A stretch of DNA of 64,000 nucleotides from Stachybotrys elegans (lineage: Eukaryota; Ascomycota; Sordariomycetes; Hypocreales; Stachybotryaceae), in NCBI GenBank assembly GCA_020746835.1, contig JAGPNK010000006.1, positions 1,488,001 to 1,552,000 on the forward strand, given 5' to 3'. Shown here piece after piece: positions 9,842 through 20,665 of this stretch. The notes beneath the pieces were generated by a model. It did not search any database and was not told where the DNA came from. It saw only the letters and a list, made by a program, of their open reading frames with translations. Numbering within the stretch: the first letter of the stretch is position 1; every line of letters begins with the position of its first letter. The translations under genes were made by a program, and so were the position numbers.

Positions 9842-11916
9842 GATGTCGAGGCACGAGCTCAGTGGCGTGAATGGAGGAGAGTGTGTTGGGCAGTAGGTAG
9901 GATGTTCCGCTCGGTGTCGTGATGAGGGAGGGAGAGGAAGCTATCTGGAAGTAGCGGAAGCTCGCATTAGTAAATATTGTGGAAAACGGGGCTGGCTCTG
10001 TAGCTCAATGGCACAAAGCTCGAAGCGAGGGCACGCGCAAGGCAAAGAGGGGGGAAGAGGGGGATATACAGGAAATGGACTTGGACGAACTCAAGACCTC
10101 AATTGATGATTAGAGAGGGCAGCACGGGAGGAGAAAGAGGAGGGGATATGAAGAGAGGAAGAGAGAAGAATGGAGATGGAAAAGACGAGAATTGAGAAAT
10201 GAGAAAGAGGAGGCAAGTCAAGGCAAGGTAAGGGTATTTTGGTGGGAGATCGAGGAGAGTTGAGCTGACTTGATGCTGGCTGGCCTGGCGTGGATGCTGC
10301 TCACTGGGTCCTCCGAAAGTCTGAGATATTCGGCCACCAAAAAATCTGGTGGGGCTGGTCACTGCCCTGCAGGATTACGCTGGTAGGGTACCCGTGCAGG
10401 AGGTGGGGAAGCGAGAAGGTGGGAGGGTGTGGGATTAGGATCGAGTACACGGTACAACTTGGTGGGATGGGAGAGAAAGGGCGGACACGCCACCGGCACA
10501 CGGAAGGAGGGGAAGGGGAGCACAAGGAAAGAGCCGATGGCCGTCAGCCAACTGGAGGCAGGTACCTGGCCTTAGCTAAGGGCCTTGCAGTATGGCGGAA
10601 TTAAAAAAAGAAAGGATTGCGAAGGTATTGGATACTTACAGCTCAGTCGGGGAGAAAAAAAAAGGAAGAATTCGGCGGGCGGAGAGCGAGGCTTGGAGGG
10701 AGGAATTGGTCTGGGGAAAAGGCCGAGGGCGGAAGATGTGACGATAACCAAGAATTCGGTGAGATGAGACGGTTGACTGACAGGAGGGACAGGCTTGATT
10801 TCGCTTCGGGGCTAAATAATGGCAGGTACGGGGAGGGGAGGGCAGGGAAGGGGGGCCAGTGCCAAAGTTCAAGAGGGGGAAAAGACCGGTATGTTGCTGA
10901 GATGTCGCACGACGGACAATCCAGGCCGAACAAGGATACGGCTCTTGCTATCAAAAGGATATGACGACGCCAAAAGCTGACCGGAGGCGGATTTCAGGCA
11001 AAGATAGCAAGCAGGCTACATTCATGTGGTCGACCTTGTTTACGAGGACCTGAGGATTTAGGATAATGGCTGCTCTCAGCCACACCGCGGACCGCACTAA
11101 TCAATTGAGTTGGGGCCACGAGGCGTGGCCTAGCTCGTAGCTGTCTCTCATTATTTTGGTGTCAAGTTTTGTTGTCCTCGTGCTGGGTTTCTGTTGAATC
11201 AGTTCCCAGTCGTCGTCTCATTCAGAGCTCAACCCAGGCAGGGTTCTCAGGGTTAGGGCCCCTGTCCCGCCTGGCCCTGAGCAAACACCGGAGGGATCAC
11301 CAGGAACAGGTACCGGTACTTGGGGTCGAGTCGAAACGACCGACAACCCAGACAAACCAGCCCGGTACCGACAGAGCCTTCAACTAGATCCGAGGTCTTT
11401 TGCTGCCTCTGGTCCCCGGGGAACTGCTTACTGCTGCTAGTCGCTGGGGCGGTGCATTCCGGACTGCATGTTCCTATTCCTCCTCCCCCAGCTCTAGCCA
11501 AGCGACTCCGTACCCAAGATAGAAAGAAGGAGATGCGGTGGTGCGATGTGGGCACTTCAGCTTGCTTTCGGCTTGATACTCAAAGCTCCCCGACAAAAAC
11601 AACGGCGAGAAGAAGCTCTTGCTAGAGCAGCGGACGAAAATAGCCGACTCACGTAATTGGTTTTTGGGTTCAGGTGGCGAGATGCCGGCCCGCCAGCCAC
11701 GTCCTTGGTGCAAGGACGGTGCTTTGGCTAAGGAGCTTGAGGAGCTGGAGGTCGAGACACTCTCAATCCTTCCCGTGCCTATTATTGAGGACGGGACCAG
11801 CGCTATACTAGTTCCTTAGGTAATACATCCCTCGCTGATGGATTCAACACAGACCAAGCAAGATGCCATGATTATGCCCCAAGAAACAAACGAGATCCGA
11901 TCCAGGCAACTAGGGT

Positions 11917-11950
11917 GATGATGATGAGAAGGAGGATGATGATGATGACC
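11917..11950. repeat. GAT/GAG-type trinucleotide microsatellite
   Basis: Imperfect runs of GATGATGATG and GGATGATGATGATGA lie in the ACL1-ACL2 spacer. It is a simple repeat with no reading frame of interest. Confidence 0.8.
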
Positions 11951-14298
11951 ATGTCAAACCGATGGCATCTGTCGGGGGTGACGGACCAGGCGTGACATCC
12001 CTCACCAATCCCTCCGATTCATGCAGGCTCCCTCTGGTTTGACCATTTTCATGGAATGGTTGCCTTACCCCACCAATTTCCCAGTCTACGGTCGTTCCCC
12101 ATTCGCCGCTCCGTTGGGCGGCGGCTCTCCGCGCTACAACAGCTCGACAAGCCAAGCTTGGTCACCAACACATCTGATCCCCGTGATGGGCGGTGAAGGG
12201 GTCTTGCATATGCGGGAGTGAGGTGTGTCTCTGCGAAGTGTGTACGTAAGCCCGCCACGACCAGCCCATCATCTGATACATTTGCCGGTGTTCGGGGGCC
12301 GGACCATGATATCACGGCAGCGCGCGTGCAATGACTGGCTGCTTTGCACCGGTTTGCCTGCCCGTTCAAGGCCGTTATCATGGCCGGTCCACCGCCTCGG
12401 AGAGTTTCATCGTTGCAACTGAGGGAATATTTGAGTTGCGATAAGGTTGGGCAGAGCCATTACATTAACTGCATCAACAATGAATGCATTCGGACAAAAG
12501 CTGGGCACAGGGAATACACAGCGTGGTCACCTGTCGCTGTCGGGCAGGGAGACCGACCCAGTTTGAGAAAGAAAGCCCGTGGAGTTTCCGAGTCGGAGGT
12601 ATCCACAGAGCGTCCCCGAGATGGTCTCGATCTCTATCTCTCAAATCTCAAATGCAACGGGTCCAAAAAAAGACGCGGGACGTTGGATTGAGTTGAGTTG
12701 AGGTTGAAGCGAGTTGAGAGATATGGTAACTGACCGTAACAAGCCGCAACGCATCCATATTCCTGCAAGCAGTTAGGACAAGGCGCCGTGGCATCGTTGA
12801 AAAAAGTAATTCGCCGAAACGAGAAGGCCTTTTGGAAACCTTGGAGCGGTTTGCAGACAGTTAGGGGATAGCTTCATCCGATCCCCGAAGGTATCGATCC
12901 CCGAGGGTGTCGATGCCAGGCAGACCACGCGTGAGTGTGTATGTGCGTGCATGCATGGCTCCGTCCCGTCCTCGCTCGCGGGGCTGCCAGAACAGCAGCC
13001 GGCTGGGGTGGCGAGACAACAGTCTCAGCTCCAAGACAAGGTGACGATACATGCAAGACATGGTGCTAACCCAAGGGGGGTCGGGGGAATATGATGGACT
13101 GACCGACTCGAGTCGAGCTTCCAGGAATCCTCCCTTGGGGAAACAGTTGGTTGGCTCTCTCTCTCTCTCTTGTGTGAGTTGTAGATCCACTTGGAAGCTC
13201 AACAGCTGGGGTGACAACTCGGGGCCGATCAAGTATCAGTATGTACTCCGTACACGGAGGGATAATGACCTGGCCGAAGTTTCCATCCCACAGGAGCTCC
13301 CACAGCTCGCCGTGGCGTTTTGGCAGCTCTCTCTGACCCGACTTCTGACCCTCTGTAAGAATGCACTCTGTACCCTCTGTAGGGACCCTTTTAGTTGAGG
13401 GAGCTGCTTGTGAGGGACCTGAGCGGGTGGTGGGTGCGTGTTGCGTGGTTGCCGGGCGCCCTTTTTTTGGGCTCTGGGGCATCCACCCCAATGCTTTTTT
13501 TGGCCCGGCTCTGTCCCGCCAGGCCTCTTCCATCTCTTCCACCTGAGTGTTTTTTTTTTCCTTCTCTTTCTTTTTCTTTTGGGTGATCTGAACTGGTGTG
13601 AGAAGCTGGCCCCGCCCGAGACCCTCTTTTTCTCATTTTCTTCTATCTTCTTCGGTGCCCCATCAGTATTACCACAAGGCAAGAGAGGGGCAGAGCATGC
13701 TACTAGGGACCAGCGACACCGACGAGGTAGTCGGTACCTGGGTACCTGCCGACTTCGCCTTGCAGCCACGCCCCTCCTTCAGAAAACTGACCGCTTTCAC
13801 GAGAAACCCCTCCGAACCCTGGGAGATCCAAGTCATCCAACGCCCAGTTCTGTCTGGTGGGGTCCAGAGCTCGACGTATTATGATATCCCCCCACCACCT
13901 CACCATTCTCACCAACCTCACATCTCACAACCTCACACCTTTGCCATCGCTCCCTCGACCTCTTTCTCCCCGATACTTTTCCTCCTTTTTTCAATTCACA
14001 CTCCCTGTAAGCCTGGTAAGCCCCCCCTCTTCCTCCCTTCCTTACCCCCCTCCCCTTCCGTTGGTGCACACAGATCCTGGCCCGAAGCTTCGACGGCCTA
14101 AATTTTGGAAAAAGGACTTGGTTCAACTGACGGACGCTTCCCTTCCCTCTCTGCCCAGCTCCTCGACTTATTCCTCCCCCTCCTCCCGAAACGAAGCTTT
14201 CCAAAACATCATCTCCTTCTCTCTCCTGCTTTCCCTTCTCATACCTTTCTCCTGTCACTTCCATCAACGCTTCCACCCTCCCCTTGCCTCTCGCAATT

Positions 14299-14567
14299 GT
14301 AAGTCTCCTGCCGTCGTTGCTCTCTTCTGCCGGGAGCTGCCTCGAGTATCTTGGCTGGAGGGGTTACCCTTCATGCCTCAAGCCGAGCTTTGGCTTTCTG
14401 CCGTCTCGGTACCAATCTCCAAAGAAGCACAGGGAATAGTTTCCTCAATCTAGTTGTCTCCGAGTCGACAGATTGACCGCGGCAGCTCAAGAGCCTGCGC
14501 AGGCTGAAGCACGGAGGGAAACGTGAGGCCAATTGAGATATCATTTGCTAACCATGCCAACGTACAG
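14299..14567 (+). other. acl2: Probable intron in the ACL2 5' leader
   Basis: A good donor (AATT-GTAAGT at 14299) and a branch plus acceptor (GCTAACCATGCC, ending GTACAG at 14567) bracket 269 bases. Removing it takes out two ATGs (at 14372 and within the branch region) that would otherwise precede the ACL2 start at 14639. Confidence 0.5.
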
Positions 14568-14638
14568 ATTGCATACAAGAGGCTTAGAATCTTCATACAT
14601 TCCTCCAATCCATCTACGATCTCCATAACTCGCCCACA

Positions 14639-16547
14639 ATGTCCGCCAAGTCGATCCTCGAGGCCGACGGCAAGGCCATCCTCAACTACCACCTCACCCG
14701 TGCTCCCGTCATCAAGCCCAGCCCGCTCCCCAAGGCTACCACCCACAACCCTCCCCCGAAGCTGGCTTCTCTGCACTTCCCAGAGGACGCCAAGGTAGAG
14801 GACATCCTGAACCAGGCTGAGGTCACCTACCCCTGGCTGCTCGCCCCCGGTGCCAAGTTCGTCGCAAAGCCCGATCAGCTCATCAAGCGTCGAGGCAAGA
14901 GCGGTCTCCTGGCACTCAACAAGACCTGGCCCGAGGCCAAGGCTTGGGTTGCTGAGCGCGCCGGCAAGGAGCAAAAGGTTGAGCACACCGTTGGTGTTCT
15001 GAGACAATTCCTTGTCGAGCCTTTTGTTCCTCACCCTCAAGACACCGAATACTACATTAACATCAACTCCGTCCGTGATGTAAGTAAACACCACCCTGTT
15101 GTCAATCCTGATTCCCGGGGAACCGGGCCCTTGCATATTGCGGCGGCAGTGGGCGGACCCAGCTGGCCGGGTGGCATGCTCCGCTATCAAGGCGGCAGGC
15201 ATGGCATCCGGGAAGCCAGGATCCAAGAACTACATGTTCCGAAGCCCTACAGCATGTCAAGCTGCCTTCCTGGGGAAGGGGTGGCTCGTTGCGGAGCTCG
15301 GCACTCCTTTGGGGGCGGCTGCTGCCGAGCTCGTCCGGACGAATGGAACGGAAACCACAAGGCACGGATCTCCGCTGCTGCGTGACCCATGTCCGTAGAC
15401 ACACACCCGATCAGGCCCACTGCCCTGCTGCATACTGTCCACAAGCTCAGCATGCGGCTCTTGCATTTCCGATGCTTGTTTGAACCTCGAGCTAACTGTC
15501 TCTTTTTTTTCTTACCAGGGCGACTGGATCCTCTTCACCCACGAGGGTGGTGTCGATGTCGGTGATGTTGACGAGAAGGCCGAGAAGCTCCTGATCCCTG
15601 TTGATCTCTCCGAGTACCCTTCCAACGAGGAGATTGCCGCCACTCTCCTCAAGAAGGTTCCCCAGGGTGTCCACAATGTCCTCGTTGACTTCATCACTCG
15701 CCTGTATGCTGTCTACGTCGACTGCCAGTTCACCTACCTCGAGATCAACCCCCTCGTCGTCATCCCCAACGCCGAGAAGACCTCCGCCGAGGTTCACTTC
15801 CTGGATCTTGCTGCCAAGCTTGACCAGACTGCCGACTTCGAGTGCGGTGTCAAGTGGGCTATTGCTCGCTCTGCTGGTGCTCTGGGTCTCACCAACATTG
15901 CTCCTTCGTCGGGCGACAAGGTCAACATCGATGCTGGCCCCCCCATGGAGTTCCCCGCTCCCTTCGGCCGTGAGCTGACCAAGGAGGAGGCTTACATCGC
16001 TGACCTCGACGCCAAGACTGGTGCCTCCCTGAAGCTCACTGTCCTGAACCCCACTGGCCGTATCTGGACTCTGGTTGCTGGTGGTGGTGCCTCGGTCGTC
16101 TACGCCGATGCCATCGCCTCTGCTGGTTTCGCCGACGAGCTGGCCAACTACGGCGAGTACTCTGGTGCTCCCACCGAGTCTCAGACCTACCACTACGCAC
16201 GCACCGTCCTGGAGCTCATGCTCCGTGCTCCCATGTCCGACAAGGGCAAGGTTCTGTTCATTGGTGGTGGTATTGCCAACTTCACCAACGTCGCCAGCAC
16301 CTTCAAGGGTGTCATCCGCGCTCTGCGGGACTTCGCCACTGCTCTCATCGAGCACAACGTCCAGATCTGGGTCCGTCGTGCCGGCCCCAACTTCCAGGAG
16401 GGTCTCAAGAACATGAAGTCGGCCACCCAGGAGCTCGGCCTCAACGCCAAGATCTTCGGCCCTGAGATGCACGTTTCTGGTATCGTGCCTCTGGCTCTGG
16501 TCCCCGGCCGATGGGAGGAGAGCAACGTGCAGGAGTTCCAGGGTTAA
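14639..16547 (+). CDS. acl2: ATP-citrate lyase subunit 2 (ATP-grasp/citrate-binding half)
   Basis: Exons are 14639-15079 and 15519-16547 (phase 0), giving 489 residues. The first part is the ATP-grasp domain of a succinyl-CoA-ligase beta-like fold ([17 protein letters not shown], then [14 protein letters not shown]). The segment [12 protein letters not shown] carries the metal-binding Glu/Asn, and the C-terminal part ([15 protein letters not shown], then [13 protein letters not shown]) is the citrate-binding domain. It pairs with ACL1, encoded 4.8 kb away in the opposite direction. The single coding intron is 439 bases, long for this genome, and contains a 10-bp perfect inverted repeat. The start ATG has the favourable context CACAATGTCC. 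Confidence 0.97.
15294..15332. repeat. Perfect 10-bp inverted repeat in the ACL2 intron
   Basis: GAGCTCGGCA (15294-15303) and TGCCGAGCTC (15323-15332) are exact reverse complements separated by 19 bases. They could form a G/C-rich hairpin in the unspliced ACL2 transcript. Confidence 0.85.
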
Positions 16548-17988
16548 AGGAGCAGCAACATGACCTCCAATCTTAGACAGGTTCACGCGAGGAGACAAGG
16601 GAGAGAGGAGCTTGAAAATGGCATCCCGGTGCAGAAGAGGAGGGAAAATGATATAGACGAAGGGGCGAGTTTGGGCAATGCGGGCTGGGGGTTATTGACT
16701 TGGTATACCCCGATGACAAACCTAACTCTGCTTTGTCGTCTTGGGCTTGTTAGATGCGGATGATTCGCCCTAGGGCCCCGCCCTTCTTTGGTCTTTCACC
16801 GTCGAGATACAGGTGCAAGGGCTGTGTATGTATGTGACTCATCTGGTAACGAGGGACGCATGAAGAAGAAACTTTATAATACAACAGACGTCTTTTTTCG
16901 CGTGTCGTTGCTCGCTGGCCTCCCCGTCTCACCCCCAACTGCCGAATCGAAGCATTGATTGGGTACCCAGAGTGACCGCCTGCTGCTTTGCCGCCGACCC
17001 AGGATCCGGTTGCGCTGGCTGCCTCGTGGCATTACGTCGGTGCTTGGACCCCCGGGAGGTCTTGGCAGGTTGCCTTCCGAGTCCACGTCAAAGCCAATGG
17101 GCTGACCTGACCATGTGCTAGGTATCCGTATGCGCTTCCCGTACGACATACGCACAACACAACACAGCCATGGGGCAGCATTGAGCCCGCCCGTCCAATA
17201 TGTGTCTGCGCTCGGCCCAATACTCCCTCGTGGCACTCGCACATCTGCCTGGGCCGTCCCGCTTTTCGCGCCGGTGTTGGAGTCGCACCCGGGCGCTCGC
17301 TCCCTCTTCGGGGCCATCCACATCCAATCCCGCACATCGTGGCGGCACGAGCCGTACTCACCGAAAATCATGATCGTCTTAGCCTGGCTGCCTTCCCCCC
17401 CCCTTGAAGGCGACGGATGAAGCGAAGAAAAGGCAGACAACGTGATCCGCACATGTGACCCATGCACTGTTTCTTGTTTCCTCTTGTCCCCCCTTTTCCC
17501 ATCAGCCCACTCACTCCCTTTCCTCCTTCCTCCTACGTGTTGGACTCTGATTTCTCCAACGGTGGCTGTGTAGCGAAGAGCGGGGGGACTATTGGATGCG
17601 CGCAAGAGACAGGACAAGGGGATGAGGTTACAGTCGACACAATGTGCGCGTGTGCGAGGTGAGATGCGAAGGGCGCTCAGCGCTTTTCAAGGTACAGACG
17701 GGTTAAGGCAGTGTAAGGGGGACCTCGGGGGGCGGAGTGGTCATTTCGACCCGAGCGCACGCGCGGGCGCGGCGGCGTGGTTGGTTTCTATTCGACGACG
17801 CAGCGTGGTGTTTTGCGACGTCGCACACCAGGCCCCGACATGTGAAGGCAGGTAGGCAAGTAGAAGATGGGCATTGCGTGTCGGCGGCCAGCAAGGCATC
17901 CAAGACGATCACCGAAGTCGGGCACATCATGTGTTGAACACAAGGTTAGAGTTTCTCTTTTATGCTCATGGCTTGAAGCAAAATCGCC
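16548..17988. other. Spacer downstream of ACL2
   Basis: No gene is recognised. Its left part should hold the ACL2 3' untranslated region. A 247-codon minus-strand ORF (17617-16877) lacks any family resemblance and is probably a product of G/C-rich sequence. The right end carries the promoter of the small cysteine-rich ORF. Confidence 0.5.
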
Positions 17989-17997
17989 TATATAAAG
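17989..17997 (+). promoter_or_regulatory. Strong TATA box upstream of the cysteine-rich ORF
   Basis: TATATAAAG is followed about 30 bases later by a long C/T-rich start region (CATCTTCCCTCCTCCC), the usual layout of a highly expressed fungal promoter. The next ATG is at 18489. Confidence 0.7.
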
Positions 17998-18488
17998 AAG
18001 CCGTGCTCACGGCAGACCAGACATCTTCCCTCCTCCCAATTCTCACCATCCCCTTCGTCTCCTCTCCATCTTCTCACCATCTTCACTCGCATTGTTCTCA
18101 ACTCGATAAACCCATAAGAACCACCAAGGTGTCTATAGCATCGCCACAAGAACCCACCAAAAGGGCACACAGACTCCTCGGCATTGCCGTCTGAAACGGT
18201 AGTTCTCGAAACACAGAGGTCGGAAACATCCGTCATCGCTGAAGCTTCTCGAGGCCTACAGCATCAACAGCCTGTCGGAACTGATATAGATCACTCTTCG
18301 CCTCTCCTGTTAACCACTTCCTATTCATTTCTCATCCCTATCCTCTTCCTCCTTCTCTTATACATTTCTCTTCCTCGGCAAACGACAAAAAAACAACCAA
18401 AAAAAAAACTCTAAAAACCCCCACAAAACCTCCTAGAAAAACCAACAACACAGCACAACATCCTCATCAGGGACCTGACTTACCTGAG

Positions 18489-18623
18489 ATGGCTGCCATT
18501 ATCGAGCCTGTTGCCCTCGTCGACGGATGCTGCTCCAGCTGCTGCCGGGCGGCAGACCTGGGCACGCATGAATACTGTCTCCCTTGTGAGACCAACCCAA
18601 GCTGCCCGCGTGGTTCTCGATGA
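18489..18623 (+). CDS. Small cysteine-rich protein, 44 residues, unrecognised
   Basis: The ORF is too short for ordinary gene calling but has unusually good context. A TATATAAAG box lies at 17989, and the roughly 465 bases from the likely start of transcription to this ATG contain no ATG at all. The leader ends in an A/C-rich stretch typical of strongly translated fungal mRNAs. The peptide has seven cysteines: CCSSCC at residues 14-19, then C30, C33 and C39, plus His27 (HEYCLPC), and no signal peptide. The pattern could bind zinc or copper, but it is not a metallothionein I recognise. A GTGAGA at 18577 could be a splice donor, so the true C-terminus may differ. Function unknown. Confidence 0.5.
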   Translation: MAAIIEPVALVDGCCSSCCRAADLGTHEYCLPCETNPSCPRGSR

Positions 18624-19003
18624 TGTGGTTTCAAAGTATTGTCTTTGCCATATCTCGAAGATGATACATGAGAGTCGTCACTCTATGCGACTCACCCCGC
18701 TTGCCAACGGAAGGAAATCAAGGGCGTTATGGGAGGAACATTCGAATAGAAGGTCAAACGGCTAGAAGGAAATTTGATAGAGCTGGCTTTATTTGGTTTC
18801 TTTGGGAGGACTTAGACTGGTAAAGGGTATAGATTAGACGGCAATGAGGACAGGCAAAGGACTGGAACGACAGAACTTGGACAAGAATTTATGTAGCATT
18901 GGTGATTTATACAAATTTGGCACCACAGTGTCTCCAAGTCTATGCTTCGCTTCCTGGTGACAACCGAACTCTTCCTCTCCATCCAATCATAGCGCCTCTC
19001 AAA
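18624..19003. other. Convergent 3' spacer
   Basis: It lies between the small cysteine-rich ORF and the GH72 gene, which converge. No other gene is seen; probably the two 3' untranslated regions. Confidence 0.6.
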
Positions 19004-20665
19004 TTAAGCAAACACCATGGCAAGCAGAGGAAGAGCAGCAGCTAGCATCAGAGGCTGTACCGCCATAGCAGCGTTGGGCTCTTCCTGGGACTCCCCGTTC
19101 GACTCATCAGCGGTAGAGTCGTTGCTAGAATCGTCGCTAGAATCGTTCGAGTTGTTCTGCTCGGTGTTGCCCGCCTTCAATTCGTTCTTGCCATACCAGT
19201 TGAACTCATCGTTAGGCAGGGGAACAACCTTGAGACCAGTGATGGCGTCGCCGTTGGCATCACGGACCTCGAGGGTGACGTCCCAGTTGGAAATATCAAC
19301 CAGCTTGCCGCTGGGTGCGTTGGGAATACCATTGTCAATGAGGCGCTGAGCACCAGGAGGCACATCAGGGATGGTGAAGTTGTTGTCGAAACCCTTCTCC
19401 TGGACAAGGCTGGGTCGGCAGACAGGGGCCCTGGGGTGGTCGTCGGAACCCTTGACGGACTGGATAGCCTCCCAGTCAATCTTCTCGTACTGGGCACTGA
19501 GGCGGCCGTAGTCACCCAGGAGAGAGACGACGCCCTCCTCGATCTGAACGATTCCGTAGTTGTTCTTCTCCTCGGTCCATTCGTAGACGACACCACCATC
19601 GAAAACGTCGGTCATTTCGGATCCATAGATGGACTGGACCTCGTTCCAAAGACGCGGCTGGGGCGTGTTGCATCCGTATTCACTAAAGAAGATGGGAACA
19701 GGCGAAGACTTGAGGCCCTCAACCAGCTTATCGTAAGAGGAGCTCTGGAAGGTGGCCTTGGGGCCGCACCAACTGTACGAGTTGAGGGCGAAGAGATCAG
19801 CCTGGCTCATGTTGTCCTCCTCATCCTCGATAGTGCAGGTGAGGTAGTTCCAGGTGTCCCAGAGAACATCACGGACATCAGCCGCTGAGTAACCGACAGG
19901 AATCTTGCGCTTGATGTTGTTCTTGATGTAGTTCTTGAGGTCACGAGTGACGGCGCGGATGTATCGAGGGGCGAATTCAGCAGAGGGAATGTCGTTGATG
20001 ACTTCGTTGCCGGAGAAGAAGAGCAGGGTGTTGGGGTAGTTGCTGAAGGCCTCAACAATGGCGAAGGTACGGTTCAGATAGGCGGCATAGTAGCTGGTCC
20101 AAGGCTCAAACGAAGTGAGGGCCTCTCCCACAAGAGGCGAGTTGACGTCGATCATCATGTACATACCGGCCTGTCCAGCGTGTTAGTGGCAGGCCACCAG
20201 ACGATAGGGCATGAGAAAGAATGGGGGGAATACATACAGCGTTGAAGACACTGGCGCACTCGTCGTGGTTCAGGTCGGGGCTAAGGTTGTAGACACGGAT
20301 GGCGTTGATACCCATCATCTGCATGAGGGCAGCATCTCGCTTGCAGGTTTCCACGTCGGACAGAGGATCACCTCCAGAAGTCTCGGGCTCGTAGGCAGCC
20401 GCGCCTCCAGGCTGGTAAGCCATACCGGCAATCTGGAATTTGTTGCCAGTCTTGGGGTCAACGAAGCCAGTGCCGCGAATCTCAAGTGGCGTCACGGCGC
20501 TGACGACCGTGGCCGACAGGGCCACGAGGGCAGTTTGGAGCTGAATACCGGGTTAGCGGGATTCGGAGACAAAACCGCACCCAATGGTATGACGCAACAG
20601 AGGCCTGGGCATCGCCAAGGGCTGAGCCGAGGCGCCTCGTTGGCGATCTCTTGACTTACAAGCAT
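19004..20665 (-). CDS. gel: GPI-anchored 1,3-beta-glucanosyltransferase, GH72 (Gel/Gas family)
   Basis: Exons are 20665-20660 (just ATGCTT), 20540-20238 and 20170-19004, giving 491 residues. Splicing yields the signal peptide MLLQTALVALSATVVSAV. The GH72 domain spans about residues 20-320, with the acid/base in SGNEVIND at about Glu159 and the nucleophile in FFSEYGCN at about Glu267. There is no CBM43/X8 cysteine box, so this is a GH72-minus type. The tail is Asn/Ser/Glu-rich and ends in a hydrophobic segment (MLAAALPLLAMVFA), a GPI-anchor signal. The family cuts and rejoins beta-1,3-glucan chains at the cell surface during wall assembly. The two-codon first exon is supported by a GTAAGT donor and a GCTAAC branch site. 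Confidence 0.93.

Larger units (their letters stand above)
9842..14638. other. Divergent ACL1-ACL2 intergenic region, about 4.8 kb
   Basis: No protein gene is recognised. Near ACL1 (9900-10750) the + strand is A/G-rich, so the ACL1 leader is C/T-rich in the sense direction. Near ACL2 (13440-14640) the + strand is C/T-rich, again leader-like. Between them lie a GAT-rich microsatellite near 11917-11950, a CT run at 13158-13170, TACCTGGGTACCT-type motifs near 13733-13748 and 10561, and a GTACTCCGTAC motif at 13243-13253. It should hold the shared or separate promoters and long 5' leaders of the two subunit genes. An unannotated non-coding transcript is possible. Confidence 0.55.

Noticed and set aside
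8258..9922. A 554-codon + strand ORF opposite ACL1
   Set aside because: It is the antisense shadow of a strongly C-ending-codon gene; ACL1 on the minus strand is unmistakable and the + strand product has no family features.
9994..10020. tRNA-like D-arm sequence (TAGCTCAATGGCA)
   Set aside because: No matching anticodon arm, T arm (GGTTCRA) or acceptor stem follows within tRNA length.
15492..16598. A 368-codon minus-strand ORF opposite ACL2
   Set aside because: Same codon-bias artefact; the sense strand encodes the ATP-citrate lyase subunit.
16877..17617. A 247-codon minus-strand ORF downstream of ACL2
   Set aside because: No recognisable domain, no leader or splice signals, and very low-complexity G/C-rich composition; likely chance.
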